Assembly (NCBI GenBank): GCA_020697255.1
Contig: JAJFBE010000002.1
Location: forward strand, 1-64,000
Source of the DNA: Burkholderiales bacterium
GTDB lineage: Bacteria > Pseudomonadota > Gammaproteobacteria > Burkholderiales > UBA11063
Direction of reading: 5' to 3'
Length of the DNA stretch: 64,000 nucleotides
Positions 62,463 to 64,000 of this stretch are shown in pieces. Made by a program: the position numbers and the translations under genes. Under the pieces are notes generated by a model. That model had not been told where the DNA came from, did not search any database, and saw only the letters and a list, made by a program, of their open reading frames with translations. The first letter of the stretch is position 1; each line of letters begins with the position of its first letter.

Positions 62463-63329
62463 ATGAAAAAACAATCCGCCTTGAGCAAATCCATCGTAAT
62501 CATTGGTGGTAATGGCCAAATGGGTCAGTTATTTACCAAATATTGGCAAAATACTGGTGCAATTGTTAGTAGTATTGGACGAAATAACTGGAATGAAGCA
62601 CCTAAATTAATTGGCAAAGCCGATCTGGTAATAATCTGTGTTCCTATTCATGATACATGCGATATAATTACCCGGGCCTGCCAATTTATTAGGCCTGATA
62701 CCATACTTGCTGATTTTACCAGCCTGAAACAGCCAATTATAGAGAATATGCAAAAATCGTTTAGCGGTCCTGTTTTGGGCCTACATCCCATGTTCGGACC
62801 AACAATTAGTAGCCCCAAAAATCAGGTTATTATAAACTGTGGTGGGCGTAATACAGACAAATCTGCCTGGGTTATTAACAGTCTTCTGGAAATCGGCTTT
62901 ACAATTCGTACTATGCCAGCCCACGAACACGATACAGCAATGTCTTTTATTCAAGGTATTGAACATTTTTCTACTTTTGCCTTGGGGTCATTCTTAAAAC
63001 AACAAGGCATCCATCCACAAGAGTTATTTGGCCTGGCAAGCCCAATTTATCAGGCAAAACTTGCCTTACTTGGGCGAATTTTTTATCAGGATGCCAACTT
63101 ATATGCTGATATCATAATGTCGGATGACAAACGTATTGAATTAATTGAAATGTATATTAAACACATGCAAAATTGGCTAGAAAAATTAAAATCACGCCAG
63201 CGTGATGAATTTATTACAGAGTTTAATGCCACCGGCAAATGGATGGGCGATTTTACATTGCAAGGGCAACTAGCCAGCGACAAATTTTTAACTGAAGTCA
63301 GTAATAGTTTTAAAATTAGAACAAAATAG
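62463..63329 (+). CDS. tyrA: Prephenate dehydrogenase, T-protein type without the chorismate mutase domain
   Basis: A 288-aa protein. IVIIGGNGQMGQLFTKYW is the NAD loop, ADLVIICVPIH follows, and GLHPMFGPTISS and FIQGIEHFSTFALG match the dehydrogenase half of E. coli TyrA closely, including the substrate-binding His in LHPMFGP. Only about ten residues precede the Rossmann loop, so the AroQ-type mutase domain of the T-protein is absent. It converts prephenate to 4-hydroxyphenylpyruvate for tyrosine synthesis. It starts 9 bases after fabH. Confidence 0.88.
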   Translation: MKKQSALSKSIVIIGGNGQMGQLFTKYWQNTGAIVSSIGRNNWNEAPKLIGKADLVIICVPIHDTCDIITRACQFIRPDTILADFTSLKQPIIENMQKSFSGPVLGLHPMFGPTISSPKNQVIINCGGRNTDKSAWVINSLLEIGFTIRTMPAHEHDTAMSFIQGIEHFSTFALGSFLKQQGIHPQELFGLASPIYQAKLALLGRIFYQDANLYADIIMSDDKRIELIEMYIKHMQNWLEKLKSRQRDEFITEFNATGKWMGDFTLQGQLASDKFLTEVSNSFKIRTK

Positions 63330-63443
63330 TTTTTTTATAGCCATAAATAAGCTATCAATCATACAAACTTGTAATTGTATTTAGTATCAGCAGATATTCT
63401 TCATATAATAGCCGAAAATGCGGTAAAATATAGACTCTAATAA

Positions 63444-63480
63444 TGGATTCCCGGTCACACGCTTGTGGAAACCGGGAATG
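63444..63480. repeat. Dispersed palindromic repeat, copy 6
   Basis: ATTCCCGGT (63447-63455) and ACCGGGAAT (63471-63479) form a perfect 9-bp stem, with a nested CACA/TGTG pairing. It has TGG before and GAT after, as in the other copies, and lies in the 182-base gap before suhB. The rest of that gap shows nothing else. Confidence 0.75.
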
Positions 63481-63511
63481 ATAGGTACTTTTTTAAGGAA
63501 TTAAACTCAAC

Positions 63512-64000
63512 ATGGCTTCAGGAATTATTAATATCGCGACAAAAGCTGCCTATGCGGCAGCAAATGCCATTAGCCGTGGCAGCCAGGACATGAACAAAGT
63601 ACGTATAGAGAAAAAAGGACTAAATAACTACGCCACTGAATTAGATAAGTTAGCTGAACAAATTATTATCGATACCATTAAAAAATCCTTCCCTGAGCAT
63701 AATATTTTAGCCGAAGAAAGCGGAGCCCAAAATAATAACTCTGAATGCACCTGGGTTATTGATCCAATCGATGGTACTACCAACTTTATGCATACTCATC
63801 CGCAATACTCTATTTCAATTGCCTTTAAAGAAGGTGACAAGGTTACTCAAGGGGTTATTTTAGACCCGATGCGTAATGATCTATACCGTGCCGAACTAGG
63901 TAGGGGTGCATTTCTAAATGATAAACGAATCAGGGTAACTAAGGTAAGTTATCTTGAAGATGCACTTTTAGCAACCGGCTTCCCTCACTATGACCTAAGT
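63512..64000 (+). CDS. suhB: Inositol-1-monophosphatase family protein SuhB (3' end off the window)
   Basis: 163 codons are visible from ATG 63512 (AAGGAA upstream). They show DKLAEQIIIDTIKKSFP, the metal-binding ILAEESG, and VIDPIDGTTNFMH, the lithium-sensitive phosphatase signature, then GVILDPMRNDLY. This is the SuhB pattern. In E. coli SuhB also joins the rRNA antitermination complex. The frame is open to the window edge. Confidence 0.94.
   Translation, partial: MASGIINIATKAAYAAANAISRGSQDMNKVRIEKKGLNNYATELDKLAEQIIIDTIKKSFPEHNILAEESGAQNNNSECTWVIDPIDGTTNFMHTHPQYSISIAFKEGDKVTQGVILDPMRNDLYRAELGRGAFLNDKRIRVTKVSYLEDALLATGFPHYDLS

Noticed and set aside
1-64000. tRNA genes, CRISPR arrays and complete insertion sequences
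   Set aside because: I looked for TpsiC-arm-like GGTTCRA motifs, regularly spaced direct repeats and transposase motifs and saw none that held up. Some could be missed without a computed scan.

Overview
The window looks like a chromosomal segment of an AT-rich (roughly 35% GC by eye) Gram-negative bacterium of the beta-/gammaproteobacterial group. The signs are the canonical blocks cmk-rpsA-ihfB, gmk-rpoZ-spoT and yceD-rpmF-plsX-fabH, a Tat-type AmiC amidase, IHF-beta, QueG, and a TyrA that resembles the dehydrogenase half of the enterobacterial T-protein. I cannot name the species from sequence alone.

Region 1 (1-24,900) is a surface-polysaccharide locus of the Wzx/Wzy type. On the right, a leftward operon runs wza-like exporter, wzz, gmd, a GDP-sugar reductase-like SDR, a cupin, a hexapeptide acyltransferase, a DegT aminotransferase, a Wzx flippase fused to a glycosyltransferase-like domain, and a methyltransferase. 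This fits synthesis of GDP-linked 6-deoxy-aminohexose such as N-acetylperosamine, though the exact sugar is inferred. In the middle is a rightward block (10,987-14,045) with a cupin, a nucleotidyltransferase and two glycosyltransferases. On the left a second leftward operon holds a GDPD-like TIM-barrel protein, a HAD phosphatase, a paralogous nucleotidyltransferase, Wzy, AsnB, a second Wzx and a stand-alone copy of the glycosyltransferase-like domain. The left edge carries the first 999 codons of an NRPS with an adenylation domain (glycine-like specificity code), an embedded methyltransferase and a carrier domain.

Region 2 (25,000-37,440) is housekeeping: ihfB, rpsA, cmk and tatD leftward; gmk, rpoZ, spoT, lon and mfd rightward.

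Region 3 (37,440-48,250) is accessory DNA. It begins with a compact convergent locus: a 38-aa cationic peptide gene on the minus strand, opposed by a strongly promoted, structured and terminated plus-strand RNA. This has the layout of a type I toxin-antitoxin module. Next come an AAA/DUF4143 ATPase, two secreted histidine-phosphatase-like proteins flanking a secreted GH16 glycosidase, an O-acyltransferase, a GT4 glycosyltransferase and an M13 peptidase. After that are a DUF29 remnant, a structured RNA with two segments complementary to the leader of an antirepressor-like ORF (the C4 phage-immunity architecture), and a PIN-domain protein with an unrecognised 260-aa partner.

Region 4 (48,200-64,000) is again mostly core: xseA, amiC, tsaE, queG, a DEAD-box helicase, an LD-carboxypeptidase, an acetoacetate decarboxylase-patatin-hydroxybutyrate dehydrogenase operon, yceD-rpmF-plsX-fabH, tyrA and the start of suhB.

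Short dispersed palindromes of the form GGATTCC...GGAATGACA lie in several intergenic gaps. A related palindrome supplies the last six codons and the stop codon of cmk. I saw no tRNA, rRNA, CRISPR array or intact insertion sequence.
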